From contig CAIOSP010000054.1 in the NCBI GenBank assembly GCA_903861005.1, positions 1-64,000 on the forward strand: a stretch of DNA of 64,000 nucleotides. Reading direction: 5' to 3'. The notes below the pieces were generated by a model. The model saw only the letters and a program-made list of their open reading frames with translations. It made no database searches and had not been told where the DNA came from. Positions 7,148 through 15,880 of this stretch are shown piece after piece. Within the stretch, counting starts at the first letter, position 1; each line of letters begins with the position of its first letter. Source of the stretch: an uncultured Pseudomonadota bacterium. Its GTDB lineage: Bacteria; Myxococcota_A; UBA796; GCA-2862545. The position numbers and the translations under genes are program-made.

Positions 7148-7984
7148 TCAGGGGCAGGCGATGCGCTCGGGCCCCAGCTCCATCAGCTTGATCAGCGTCG
7201 ACTTGCCGCCCTGCGTCGGGCAGACCTCGTCGGCGCGCGCTTGGGCCTTGGACCAGCTCGGCGTGTACTCGATGTTCAGCACCGGCTTGTCCGCGTCCAG
7301 GAACGGGTCGAGGCGCGCGCACTCGTCGTACTGGAAGCACTGCTCGTTGAGCTGCCAGTCGAACCAGTCGACCAGCTCCTCGATCTGGTCCAGGTCGTTC
7401 TTCAGCCCCACCGCGAGCCCGCGCTTGTGCGCCTCGTCGGCGAACCAGCGGTTGAACACGAGCTGGTCGGTGGCGCGCAGGCCCAGGCCGTTTGGGTTGG
7501 CGTAGCCGTCGACGTTGTCCGGATCGACGCCGTCGCAGCCGCGCGCGACCGCCACGTCCAGCCGCGCCGCGAGCAGGTCCTTCACGGCGGGCAGGCGGTA
7601 GTCCAGCCAGCGCTCGCCGGGCCAGCCGTCCAGCTTGGCGCCCAGCGCCTCCTCGGGGAACGGGTCGGCGTCGTCGCGCCAGTCCTCCCACGATCCGAAC
7701 GAGACGTAGCAGATGCGCTTGCGATCGGAGAGCGCGTCCCAGACGTCGTCGGGCGTGTCGAACAGGTCGACGTCGTAGGCCTCCACGTCGACGGTCGTGT
7801 CCATCTTGCCGGAGAACTGGATCTGCCAGCTCAGGCCCGCTGCGGGTGTCCACGAGGCGGGCGGCTCGGGGTCACCGGGCACGTAGTCGACGCAGCCGTC
7901 GCCCTGATCCACCTGGCCCTCGGGGCAGGTCTCGTCGGGCGCGCAGGCGGTGAGCAGCAGGGCGGCGAGCAGCGTGGTTCGCAT
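7148..7984 (-). CDS. GH114/TM1410-like glycosidase lipoprotein
   Basis: This 278-residue lipoprotein has signal MRTTLLAALLLTAC. The mature protein carries a Cys-containing spacer (CPEGQVDQGDGC), then a TIM-barrel-like domain with WQIQFSGKMD, the strand YVSFGSWEDWR, GCDGVDPDNVDGY and VGLKNDLDQI, and ends with NIEYTPSW. These segments match the GH114 (endo-alpha-1,4-polygalactosaminidase) family, in which the acidic residues of the D(P)DNxD motif are implicated in catalysis. It is convergent with the GH36-like gene, 33 bases apart. The family is known to attack galactosamine-containing extracellular polymers, so a role in degrading matrix polysaccharide is a reasonable inference. Confidence 0.8.
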   Translation of the reverse strand: MRTTLLAALLLTACAPDETCPEGQVDQGDGCVDYVPGDPEPPASWTPAAGLSWQIQFSGKMDTTVDVEAYDVDLFDTPDDVWDALSDRKRICYVSFGSWEDWRDDADPFPEEALGAKLDGWPGERWLDYRLPAVKDLLAARLDVAVARGCDGVDPDNVDGYANPNGLGLRATDQLVFNRWFADEAHKRGLAVGLKNDLDQIEELVDWFDWQLNEQCFQYDECARLDPFLDADKPVLNIEYTPSWSKAQARADEVCPTQGGKSTLIKLMELGPERIACP

Positions 7985-8032
7985 GGGGTGAGCGTAGCAC
8001 GCGCGATACGCTGGTCGACCGGAGCCGCGCCC

Positions 8033-8782
8033 GTGAAGCTCTCTCGTAGGACCGACACCTGGACGCTGCCGCCCGCCGTCACGCGGCTGGTCGTGCTCGG
8101 CGATCCGCACGGCGACCTGGCGGGGCTGGAGCAGGTGGTCGTGGCGGAGCAGGGCCCGACGACGGCGTTTGTGTCGGTGGGCGACAACGTCGGCTACGCG
8201 GACGGGCCGCAGAGCTCCCGGTTCCTCGCGCGGCTGGCGGAGCTGGGCGTGCGCTCGGTGTACGGCAACCACGAGGACTGGGCGACGCTCGACGGGCGGC
8301 TCTTCCTGGTGGAGCCGCGCGGCGCGGACCGGCAGCTGAGCCCCGCGGCGATCGCGTGGTGCGAGGCGCTGCCCGCGCGCCTGGACGTGGTGTTCGCGAG
8401 CGCGCCGGGCTGGCGCGTGCGGGTGGCGCACACGGACCTGGGGAACGGCGTCGAGCCGGAGTGGCCGTTCATGAACGACGCGCTGGTGGCGTCGTTCCCG
8501 GCCGACGAGGGCGTGGACCTGGTGCTGTTCGGCCACAGCCACGGCGCGGCGATCTACCGGATCGACGCGGCGGGCGCGGTGACGAGCACGCGGCTGAGCC
8601 TCACCGGCGCTGAGCGGCAGGCCGTGCGGCTCGACTTTGGCGCGAGCTTCGCGGTGGACGCGGGGTCGCTCGGGCGGCCTGGGTACCATCCGCACCCGAC
8701 GCGGCGTGGGCTCGGGACGTACGCGGTGGTGGACGCGGTGGGGCGGACGGTAATGTTGGTGGCGATCGACAAGGTGGGTTGA
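8033..8782 (+). CDS. calcineurin-like metallophosphoesterase
   Basis: This 249-residue protein carries the full metallophosphoesterase signature in order: GDPHGD (about residue 23), GDNVGY (about 48), GNHED (about 80) and GHSHG (about 170). These supply the His, Asp and Asn ligands of a two-metal centre. There is no signal peptide, so it acts in the cytoplasm. The YfcE/PrpE-like compact size suggests a phosphodiesterase or protein/nucleotide phosphatase, but the substrate cannot be deduced. Start GTG 8033 has GGAG 8 bases upstream. It is divergent from the GH114-like lipoprotein, with 48 bases between the starts. Confidence 0.88.
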   Translation: MKLSRRTDTWTLPPAVTRLVVLGDPHGDLAGLEQVVVAEQGPTTAFVSVGDNVGYADGPQSSRFLARLAELGVRSVYGNHEDWATLDGRLFLVEPRGADRQLSPAAIAWCEALPARLDVVFASAPGWRVRVAHTDLGNGVEPEWPFMNDALVASFPADEGVDLVLFGHSHGAAIYRIDAAGAVTSTRLSLTGAERQAVRLDFGASFAVDAGSLGRPGYHPHPTRRGLGTYAVVDAVGRTVMLVAIDKVG

Positions 8783-8932
8783 GGTTCGGCCTCGGCCCAA
8801 TCCGAGGAGGAGGACCGGGCCGGTGGCTCCGCAGGGCGACGTGTCCGGACGGCCGACGCGGAAATCCGGGGACCCCGGTTCGATCGGCGGTCCCCCAAAC
8901 GGATAGTAGAGAGACGCAGGGAGTCTTCCGCC

Positions 8933-9211
8933 ATGTCCGAGACACAGCCTCAGCCGTGGCTCTCCGACACGACCGATCAGGCCGTCATCGACGCGGTGAT
9001 CGCGCGCTGGCGCGACGTCGCGCCCGAGGACAAGCTCGCCTACATCGGGCAGCTGAACCGCATGGGCTACACCATGGCGCAGGCCCGTCAGGACATGCAG
9101 TATCCGCAGGCCACGCCCCATGAGCGGCGCATGCGGCTTGCCTCGTTGTGGCTGGACCGGGCGTCGATGATGCGGTGGTACGACTGGGATCCGGAGATCA
9201 TGGGGAGGTAG
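8933..9211 (+). CDS. small protein paired with a nucleotidyltransferase
   Basis: This 92-residue soluble helical protein contains the segments LAYIGQLNRMGYTMAQARQ and HERRMRLASLWLDRASMM, with WDPEIMGR at the C-terminus. I recall similar small proteins, ending in a WDP motif, directly upstream of nucleotidyltransferase-like genes in several phyla; this is memory and not a search. The stop lies 3 bases before the start of the nucleotidyltransferase gene, indicating one transcript. The pair has the layout of a toxin-antitoxin or regulatory module, but no function has been shown here. Confidence 0.65.
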   Translation: MSETQPQPWLSDTTDQAVIDAVIARWRDVAPEDKLAYIGQLNRMGYTMAQARQDMQYPQATPHERRMRLASLWLDRASMMRWYDWDPEIMGR

Positions 9212-9214
9212 GGC

Positions 9215-9775
9215 GTGCTCGATGAGCCATTGACCGTGGTCCGGAGCCTCGGCGCCTTGCTGGACCAACTGGACGTAGCCTGGGCGGCCGCCGGCTCGTT
9301 CGCCAGTGGCCTGCACGGGACCCCTCGCATGACAAGCGACGTGGACGTGCTCCTGCGGGCGTCACCGGCTGACGTCGCGCGGCTCGCGGCGATGACAGGC
9401 GACGAGTTCTTCGTGGACGCCGAGTCCTTGGTGGGCGCTTGGAAGCGTGGTGAGTCGTACAACCTGATCCACGCGACGACGATGATGAAGGTGGACGTGT
9501 TCCCGGCGTTGGACCGCTTCTCCCGAGGCGAGATCACGCGCGCCATCTCGGTGGCAGGTGTCCGCGTGATCAGCGCGGAGGACACGCTGCTCTCCAAGCT
9601 GGTGTGGTTTCGCAAGGGCGGTGAGCGGTCCGAGCGGCAGTGGAGAGACGTGTTGGGCATCGCGTCGGTGCAGCGCGGCCGGCTGGATCTGGCCTACGTT
9701 GACGCCTGGGCGACGGAGCTTGGGGTCGAGGACCTGCTCGCGCGAGTACGAGGCGACTCTAGCGGCGGGCTGTGA
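9215..9775 (+). CDS. nucleotidyltransferase-fold protein
   Basis: It starts at GTG 9215. The 186-residue protein has the minimal nucleotidyltransferase core: GSFASGLHG (GSxxxGxxG-like loop, about residue 29), then SDVDVLL with the two metal-binding aspartates (about residues 43 and 45) and a third acidic residue in MMKVDVFPAL (about 87). Further on are EDTLLSKLVWF and RQWRDVLGI, typical of the DUF6036/AbiEii-like branch in which these enzymes modify tRNA or proteins. Family knowledge: members are often toxins or defence proteins. Together with the 92-residue partner it forms a compact two-gene module. The substrate is unknown. Confidence 0.75.
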   Translation: MLDEPLTVVRSLGALLDQLDVAWAAAGSFASGLHGTPRMTSDVDVLLRASPADVARLAAMTGDEFFVDAESLVGAWKRGESYNLIHATTMMKVDVFPALDRFSRGEITRAISVAGVRVISAEDTLLSKLVWFRKGGERSERQWRDVLGIASVQRGRLDLAYVDAWATELGVEDLLARVRGDSSGGL

Positions 9776-9816
9776 ATCGGCACTCCGGGTGGCCCGCCGT
9801 GCGCTCCCTCCTGCGC

Positions 9817-10656
9817 CTACTCGTCGGTGTCCGCCGCGCCCGGGTTGCACAGCGCCAGCGCGGCGCGAACGCTGTCCTGCTCTGCGTCGGGGACCTGCGG
9901 CGTGAACAGGTCCAGACGCTCGGCGTCCGTCAGCCCTGACAGCCCATCGACGTGGGTGAAGGCCTCGCCGACCACGGCGACCTTACGCGCGGTTCGTACA
10001 CCCTGCAGGCCGTCGAGCGACGCCAGCGCCGGGTTCCGGATGACGTTGAGGTTGCCCAGCTCGCCGCCGTCGCAGGGGCTCCAATCGACGCCGCCGAGCT
10101 GCGTCACGCCGCCCAGCCCGCGCACGCTGGTCAGCGCGCCGTTCTCCTGGATGTCGAGGTCGCCGCCGATCTCCGTCACGGCGCCGAGCCCGTCCAGGTT
10201 CGTCAGGCGGGCGTTGTCGTCCACCTTGAGCGAGCCGCCGATGCGGGTGAGCGACGGGAAGGGGCCGACGTCCGTCAGGCGGGTGTCGGACAGCGAGAAG
10301 TTGCCTTCGACGGCTTCAAGCGCGTCCAGGCCGGCGAGCGACTGGAGCCGCGGAGGCGGCGCGTTCAGGTAGGCCGAAGACACGCCGAACGAGCCGCCGA
10401 CGCGCCGCAGCGCGCTGAGCGGGCTGAGGTCGGTGATGGGGCGCACCGCGATGAAGCGAAGGTGGCCCGAGATCTCGACGACACCGTCGAGCGTGTCGAC
10501 GTCGCCTTGATCGGCCAGGTCGGCGTCGCACTGGGCGACCTTCTCGCCCGCCTCGTTCAGGCCGAACTTGCAGGCCTGGGCCGGGCTCGCCGGGAGGCCG
10601 CGGCAGGCCGCGAGGGAGAGGAGCAGCACGGCGCGGAAGGCGACGGTGAGGGACAT
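9817..10656 (-). CDS. leucine-rich receptor-L-like lipoprotein
   Basis: This 279-residue lipoprotein has signal MSLTVAFRAVLLLSLAAC. The mature protein consists of repeated strands spaced about 20-25 residues apart: LDGVVEISGHLRF, LRRVGGSFGV, LEAVEGNFSL, LTRIGGSLKV, VTEIGGDLDI, VTQLGG. These form a right-handed solenoid of the receptor-L/LRR type. It ends in an Asp-rich tail (GAADTDE), echoing the DTD linkers elsewhere in the window. The ATG at 10656 gives a proper lipobox; longer in-frame starts do not. Similar proteins are abundant on myxobacterial cell surfaces. Binding partner unknown. Confidence 0.75.
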   Translation of the reverse strand: MSLTVAFRAVLLLSLAACRGLPASPAQACKFGLNEAGEKVAQCDADLADQGDVDTLDGVVEISGHLRFIAVRPITDLSPLSALRRVGGSFGVSSAYLNAPPPRLQSLAGLDALEAVEGNFSLSDTRLTDVGPFPSLTRIGGSLKVDDNARLTNLDGLGAVTEIGGDLDIQENGALTSVRGLGGVTQLGGVDWSPCDGGELGNLNVIRNPALASLDGLQGVRTARKVAVVGEAFTHVDGLSGLTDAERLDLFTPQVPDAEQDSVRAALALCNPGAADTDE

Positions 10657-10773
10657 GGAGGCTCCGGGCGTGTGTGCAGGTATTGGTGGAGATACCTTCC
10701 GAGACCACACCATTGATCTTTCGGAGCCACTGAACGTTGTAGAATTGTGGGGCTTCCCGGATCGACCACTCAA

Positions 10774-11601
10774 CTACAGCCCATCAAGCGACATGCAGCT
10801 CGCGGCACGGACCCAAGGGGTCGCCGAGGTCGGCTGCACTCCCAGCTCCGGCATGCTCAGCTCCCGATCCGCCGCCAGCGGTCGACCGCTCACGCCCACG
10901 GCGGCCGTGGTCACCGTGACCGAATCGACCGCCACGCTTTCGGGGACCACGATGTCGACCGCTCGCTCCCAGGCGTGGCTGGCGCCGACGTGCTGGGGTG
11001 CGAGCGGCTCAGCGCGGCCCGCGACGTGGAGCACGATCGCGTCCGCCACGGTCGCCAAGTCCATGGCCTCGGAGAACAGCACCGTGAGGTCGGCGTCGTC
11101 GCCGCCCGTGTGCGCCACGTTGCTCGCAGACTGGACCGCGAGCGCCGCGGGGTCGGTGCTGGTGGTGAACTCCGCGACGCTGCTGAAGTACTCCGCGGGC
11201 AGCTCCACCCCCGCCGCCATCGCGGACGCTGCGTCCTCCAGCGTCTCCAGCCGGTACCGGTGTGACGCTTGAAAGGGCGCCACAGGCGTGAGGACGATCC
11301 GGAGCGCGTCCTCCGGGTGGCCGGTCCAGGACACGTCCGTCCGCACGTCCAGCACCGCCAAGGTGTCCGGGTCGCGGAGCACGACGAGGTGGGCGAAGTC
11401 GTCGTTCGAGTCCGGCGCCGACGCGAACCCGGGCAGCGTCACGGTGGGCGTGGCGTCCAGCGGGACCGAGGTCGCGCCGGGCCAGGGGTCGGTCTCCAGG
11501 GTGCAGACGGGCAGGGCGGTGCCGTGCCGGATGCAGGCGGTCAGGGTGAGGAGCGCGATCGACGTCGCGGCGCGTGCGGCGTGGGAGGGTGGGATGATCA
11601 A
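10774..11601 (-). CDS. lipoprotein with bacterial Ig-like domains
   Basis: This 275-residue protein is read from a TTG start with GGAGG 5 bases upstream, which strongly supports it. The lipoprotein signal ends at Cys22 (LLTLTAC). The mature chain is beta-rich, with PWPGATSVPLDATPTVTL and ADLTVLFSEAMDLATV, the pattern of Big_5-type Ig-like domains (P...V.....P.V.FS..M). Such domains serve as surface adhesion or spacing modules. Nothing catalytic is visible. It is one of three consecutive minus-strand exported proteins. Confidence 0.72.
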   Translation of the reverse strand: MIIPPSHAARAATSIALLTLTACIRHGTALPVCTLETDPWPGATSVPLDATPTVTLPGFASAPDSNDDFAHLVVLRDPDTLAVLDVRTDVSWTGHPEDALRIVLTPVAPFQASHRYRLETLEDAASAMAAGVELPAEYFSSVAEFTTSTDPAALAVQSASNVAHTGGDDADLTVLFSEAMDLATVADAIVLHVAGRAEPLAPQHVGASHAWERAVDIVVPESVAVDSVTVTTAAVGVSGRPLAADRELSMPELGVQPTSATPWVRAASCMSLDGL

Positions 11602-11721
11602 GGATGCCTCCGGTCGCGGGAACCATAGCGAAGCGTCGCTCGACCCGCGTGGGCGGCGGCAACAGATCGGCTTCCAGGAGCCACGCGAGCTTGGCGTCGG
11701 CGTACCCCGGCCGCGATCGTC

Positions 11722-12189
11722 TCAGAGGTCCACCTGAATCGTGGTCGTGCGAGTCTCGCCGCAGCCGTGGCCATTCGGCTCGCTGAGATCGTAGCTGGGC
11801 GTGAACGCGTCCTGGAAGACCTCCTCGCCGTCACGCGTCAGGTACAGGCTGAAGCTGTCGGGCGCGAACTCCGTGAGGGTCATCGACGCGACGCCGCCGT
11901 CCGCGTCAAACGAGAGGGCGGCGTTCAGACCGCAGGAGACCAGCTCCCCGTCGACGTGCGGCAGGCTCACGACGCACAGCGCGTCCTGGGTGTAGCCGTT
12001 CACCTCGAGCTGCCAGACGCCCGGCTCCCAAACCGCATCCCCGAAGTTCAGCGTCACCGTGCTGGGCGCCCACATCGTGAAGCAGCCGTGGCACGCGGTC
12101 GCCGCAGGAGTCGTCGCGGTGAGCGCCACCATGAGCCAGCGCGCGTGGAGATGGATGGCGGGCAGGGGGCTCCCGAGCGGAGAGGTCAT
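11722..12189 (-). CDS. secreted or lipoprotein hypothetical protein
   Basis: The predicted 155-residue protein starts at ATG 12189, with GGAG 6 bases upstream. It has a long signal (hydrophobic WLMVALTATT) that may end at a Cys (ATAC near residue 33). The remainder is beta-rich with scattered Cys (CHGCF, DALCVV, VSCGL, HGCGE) and strands like VWEPGVWQLEVNG and DSFSLYLTRDGEEVF, suggesting a small Ig-like or beta-sandwich domain stabilised by disulfides. I do not recognise a family. A longer in-frame start at 12315 exists but lacks signal-peptide logic. Confidence 0.6.
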   Translation of the reverse strand: MTSPLGSPLPAIHLHARWLMVALTATTPAATACHGCFTMWAPSTVTLNFGDAVWEPGVWQLEVNGYTQDALCVVSLPHVDGELVSCGLNAALSFDADGGVASMTLTEFAPDSFSLYLTRDGEEVFQDAFTPSYDLSEPNGHGCGETRTTTIQVDL

Positions 12190-12469
12190 TGCTGGCTCCA
12201 TGGTCGCGCAGAGGCAGGTCGACACCACTTCCGCGTGCCTCAATGGGTACCACAGCGCTCGTGATGTCGCGCTCCAATAGTGCTCTGTGAGTTCTGAGGT
12301 TGGAGATCTGGCCAAGCTTCATTTTCTAGGTCGCACCATCACCGTCGCTCCGGCCCAGACGACCTGAAACTTGCCCACGCCGACGCCCACGCCCCCTCCG
12401 CCCCTGGCCCGCCCCATGCAACCCCCGTCCGCGGCGCGCCCCCGGCCCGACGCGCGCAAGGACGGCTCC

Positions 12470-14698
12470 ATGCGGCACTTCGTCCCCTCCGTGCTCCTCG
12501 GCGCGCTCGCCGCCGCCTCGCTCGCCTGCCAAGACCTGCCGATCGCCGGCGACCCCAACGACACCGACGCCCGCGCGCGCACCTGCGTGGACGAGCCCGT
12601 CCCTACCGACGCCCACCCGCGCCTGCTCGTCACCGCGGACCGCAAGGCCGACCTGATCGCCCGCATGACCACGCCGCCACTCGACCTGGTGACGGCGCAG
12701 ATCGAGGCCGCCGCGCAGGCGACGCCCACGCCGATCGACCCCAACGTGTGGAGCGCAGGCGCCAACGGCGACAACGCGGACATCGCCATGAACGCAGCGC
12801 TGCTCGGCTGGCTGCGCGACGACCCAGCCCTCACCCGGCGCGCGGCGGACCTGCTGCTCGCCATGCCGGCCAACTACGAGACCAACACCGACTGGGACGT
12901 GGACATCGGCATGCCCAGCCCGCTCATCGGCTATGCGGTCACCTGGGACCTGCTGGCGGCGTCGGGGCAGGTGACCGAGGGCGAGCTGGCGCAGATGCGG
13001 CAGACGCTGCTCACCGTCACCGGCGGCTTCTTCGACCAGTTCCTCAATGACGACGTGCACCGGCGCGCGGTGCTGGGCGTGGCGCAGAACAACCACCCCA
13101 TCCGCGCGGCGTCCGCCATCGGCGCGGTCGCGCTGCTCTTCCCGGACGCGCCGGACGCGGACGTGTGGCTGAACTGGGCGACCAGCGAGGTGGCCTACCT
13201 GCTCGGGCCGGACGGTCGCTACCTGCAAGCGGACGGCGGCGTGAGCGAGGGGCCGTTCTACTACAGCTTCGCCTACGTGGCGGCGATGCCCTTCCTCATC
13301 GCCATGGACAACGCGCACCCGGCGGACCGCTGCCTGCACGCCGACTGCCGCAACCGAAACCCGATCGACCCGTGGCTGGTCACCGACTGCGTGGACGGCG
13401 CGCCGTTTGTGTTCCCGGACCTGCTGCGCACCGACCCGATCTTGAAGTCGATGGAGTGGTCGCTGTCGATGCGGCTGCCCAACGGCTACCGAAACGCCAT
13501 GGACGACGCGCACCTGCGCGTGAGCAACGGCACCGCGCTGCTCACCGCGTGGCACCAGGCGCCGTGGCTGATGTGGGACTTCACCCACCCCGCGGAGGGC
13601 GAGCTGGCGACCATGGGCTGGGGCATGGACCTGCGCCCGTGGCACCTGGCCTACCTCGACCCGACGCAGGCGCCGGTCGAGCCCAACTGGAAGAGTCGCT
13701 TCTTCCCCAACACCGGCCACGCCTTCCTGCGCACCGGCTGGGGCCACGACGACCTGTGGGGCATGCTCGTCGCCGAGGCCGGCCCCGCGCGCAAGACGCT
13801 GCACGACCATGTCGACGGCTTGCAGTTCACCCTCGCCGCCTACGACGAGGTGATGCTGATGGACTCGGGCTACTTCAAGCCCAACGACTTCACGCTGCCC
13901 GAGACGTCCCACCCGCAGTCGCACAACGTGCTGCTGATCGACGGCAAGGGCGCGCCCGACAAGGGCCTGCTCACCGCCTTCGGCGACACCGACGCGTTCC
14001 TGGAGCACCCGATCGACGGCGGCTGGATCTCCGCCGCCGAGGCGCGCGAGTCGTATGAGGGGCACACGATCGTCCGCACGCTCGCGCTGGTCCGCGACGG
14101 CTGGTTCGTCGTGGCCGACACCGTGACCGCCGACGCGCCCGGGGAGCACACCTACCGCTGGCGGGTTCATCCGTACGCCGGCGGCGACACCGTCGGCACC
14201 GTGGCGATCGACGGCGACACGCTGCACGTGGTCCGCAACGCGTCGCGCCTGGACGTGCACCTGGCGTCCACGCTGCCCGGCCTGGCTTGGGAGGACGTGC
14301 CGCGTACCAAGGACTTCGCCGCGCCGCACGTCCACGACCTGGACGGCCTGGGCCACCATGCCGTGCTCGACGGCGTCGTCGACGGATCGGCGCCCGGCTT
14401 CCTGGCCATCCTCGCGCCGTTCAAGGAGGGTGCGGCGCCGGTGTCGGTCACGGCCGAGGACACGCCCGAGCACACCGCAGGTTGGCGCGTGGGCGACGAC
14501 TTCGTGTTCCTGCGTGACCCGGGCGCGGCCGACACGTTCACGCTGTCGGACGGCACGGTGGTGGAGACCGACGCGCGCTGGGGCGTGGTCGGCTTGGACG
14601 ACGGCGCGGTCTACCTGTCGCGCGGCACCTACGTGTCGGTGGACGGGGTACGGACCGACGTGGACGCCGCGGACGGCGTGGGAGTGGAGTCACCATGA
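12470..14698 (+). CDS. heparinase II/III-like polysaccharide lyase lipoprotein
   Basis: This 742-residue lipoprotein (signal MRHFVPSVLLGALAAASLAC) has an alpha-helical toroid (about residues 40-400, with NNHPIRAASAIGA and YLQADGGVSEGPFYY) followed by a beta-sandwich (HDHVDGLQFTLAAYDEVML, then SHNVLLIDG and RTLALVRDGWFVVAD). Domain order and the N/H/Y motifs are those of heparinase II/III and alginate lyases, which cut uronic-acid polymers by beta-elimination using Tyr and His. The 4-base overlap with the next gene, an unsaturated glucuronyl hydrolase, supports this. A start further upstream would place a low-complexity Pro run before the signal, so I take ATG 12470. The exact polymer is unknown. 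Confidence 0.8.
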   Translation: MRHFVPSVLLGALAAASLACQDLPIAGDPNDTDARARTCVDEPVPTDAHPRLLVTADRKADLIARMTTPPLDLVTAQIEAAAQATPTPIDPNVWSAGANGDNADIAMNAALLGWLRDDPALTRRAADLLLAMPANYETNTDWDVDIGMPSPLIGYAVTWDLLAASGQVTEGELAQMRQTLLTVTGGFFDQFLNDDVHRRAVLGVAQNNHPIRAASAIGAVALLFPDAPDADVWLNWATSEVAYLLGPDGRYLQADGGVSEGPFYYSFAYVAAMPFLIAMDNAHPADRCLHADCRNRNPIDPWLVTDCVDGAPFVFPDLLRTDPILKSMEWSLSMRLPNGYRNAMDDAHLRVSNGTALLTAWHQAPWLMWDFTHPAEGELATMGWGMDLRPWHLAYLDPTQAPVEPNWKSRFFPNTGHAFLRTGWGHDDLWGMLVAEAGPARKTLHDHVDGLQFTLAAYDEVMLMDSGYFKPNDFTLPETSHPQSHNVLLIDGKGAPDKGLLTAFGDTDAFLEHPIDGGWISAAEARESYEGHTIVRTLALVRDGWFVVADTVTADAPGEHTYRWRVHPYAGGDTVGTVAIDGDTLHVVRNASRLDVHLASTLPGLAWEDVPRTKDFAAPHVHDLDGLGHHAVLDGVVDGSAPGFLAILAPFKEGAAPVSVTAEDTPEHTAGWRVGDDFVFLRDPGAADTFTLSDGTVVETDARWGVVGLDDGAVYLSRGTYVSVDGVRTDVDAADGVGVESP

Positions 14699-15843
14699 GG
14701 GCCCTGTTCGCGACGCTGGCGCTGGCCGCCTGCACCTCCAAGGAGCCCGTCGACGAGCCCGTCGCGCGCTGGGAGACCCTGCCGCTCGCCGAGCGCCTGG
14801 GCGACGAGGGCATGGCCGTCTGGCCCGCCGACACGCAGGTGTTCAACTGGCTCAACGCCGTGTGGGGCTACGGCCTACTGTCGGTGCACCAAGCCAGCGG
14901 CGAGGCGCGCTTCCTCGACTACGGCGCGAGCTGGATGACCGACGCCAAGGCGCGCTTCGAGGGCGCAGATCCCATGACCTTCTCGGCGTCCGACGAGATG
15001 GCGGCGTCGGGCGTGGCGTCGATCGTGTCCGACCGCGCGGGGCTCGACCTCTCGCCGATCCTGAACGAGGCGGACGCCTACGTGGACACGCGCGCGGGCC
15101 GCCTGTCGAACGGCGCGATCGCGCACTGGGGCGAGGGCAACACCTTCCAGACCGACCAGGTGTGGGTCGACAGCCTGTTCATGATCGGCATGTACTGGCT
15201 GGCCGAGTTCGATCGCACCGGCGACACGACCCACCTGGACGCGCTCGCCACGCAGCTCGACCTGTTCTCCGACCTATGCCGCGACCCGTCGTCCGAACTG
15301 TACCGCCACGCCTACGACGACTCCGACGCGGTGAACATCCCCGCCGATGCGATCTACTGGGCGCGCGGGAACAGCTGGGTGCTGGTCGCCGCGAGCGAGC
15401 TGCTGTCGCGCGTGGAGAAGGACGGCCCGACGTGGACCAACGCGCAGCCCGCGTTCGCCTCGCAGGCCGCGGCGGTGGCGGCGCTGCAGGCTGAGGATGG
15501 CCTGTGGACCACCGTGCTCAACGACCCGCACCCCGGCGACGGCCTCAACTACACGGAGACGTCGGCCTCAGCGCTCATCGTGTCGGCGCTCGCGCGCGGC
15601 GTGGACGAGGGCGCGCTCGACGCCGCCACGTTCAACCCGGTGATCGACCGCGGCGTCGTGGGTCTGGTCGCGCGGCTCCGCGACGACGGCGACAAGCTGG
15701 TCGTCGAGGGCACGTCGATCGGCACCAACCCGGGCGACTACGACAACTACGTCGACACGCCCGCCATGGACGGGTTCGTGCTCGGCGTGGGCGCGGTGAT
15801 GCGCACGCTCGCCGAGGTGGACGGGCGACCGCGCGTCGAGTGA
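14695..15843 (+). CDS. GH88/GH105-like unsaturated uronyl hydrolase lipoprotein
   Basis: This 382-residue protein has a lipoprotein signal of 12 residues plus Cys (MRALFATLALAAC). It is an (alpha/alpha)6 barrel with the GH105/GH88 hallmarks: WGEGNTFQTDQVWVDSLFM (catalytic Asp in QVWVD), MYWLAEFDRTGD and WARGNSWVL. Family knowledge: these enzymes hydrate the 4,5-unsaturated sugar left by polysaccharide lyases. It overlaps the upstream lyase gene by 4 bases (ATGA), so the two act in sequence: the lyase makes unsaturated oligosaccharides and this enzyme removes the terminal unsaturated residue. Both appear to be lipid-anchored. Confidence 0.88.
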   Translation: MRALFATLALAACTSKEPVDEPVARWETLPLAERLGDEGMAVWPADTQVFNWLNAVWGYGLLSVHQASGEARFLDYGASWMTDAKARFEGADPMTFSASDEMAASGVASIVSDRAGLDLSPILNEADAYVDTRAGRLSNGAIAHWGEGNTFQTDQVWVDSLFMIGMYWLAEFDRTGDTTHLDALATQLDLFSDLCRDPSSELYRHAYDDSDAVNIPADAIYWARGNSWVLVAASELLSRVEKDGPTWTNAQPAFASQAAAVAALQAEDGLWTTVLNDPHPGDGLNYTETSASALIVSALARGVDEGALDAATFNPVIDRGVVGLVARLRDDGDKLVVEGTSIGTNPGDYDNYVDTPAMDGFVLGVGAVMRTLAEVDGRPRVE

Positions 15844-15880
15844 GCGATCGCGCGGATGCGTCGCGGGCGTACGCGCCCGC

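Noticed and set aside
12326-14473. A 715-codon minus-strand frame opposite the polysaccharide lyase
   Set aside because: Same reasoning: antisense to a recognisable enzyme, low-complexity composition, no ribosome binding site.
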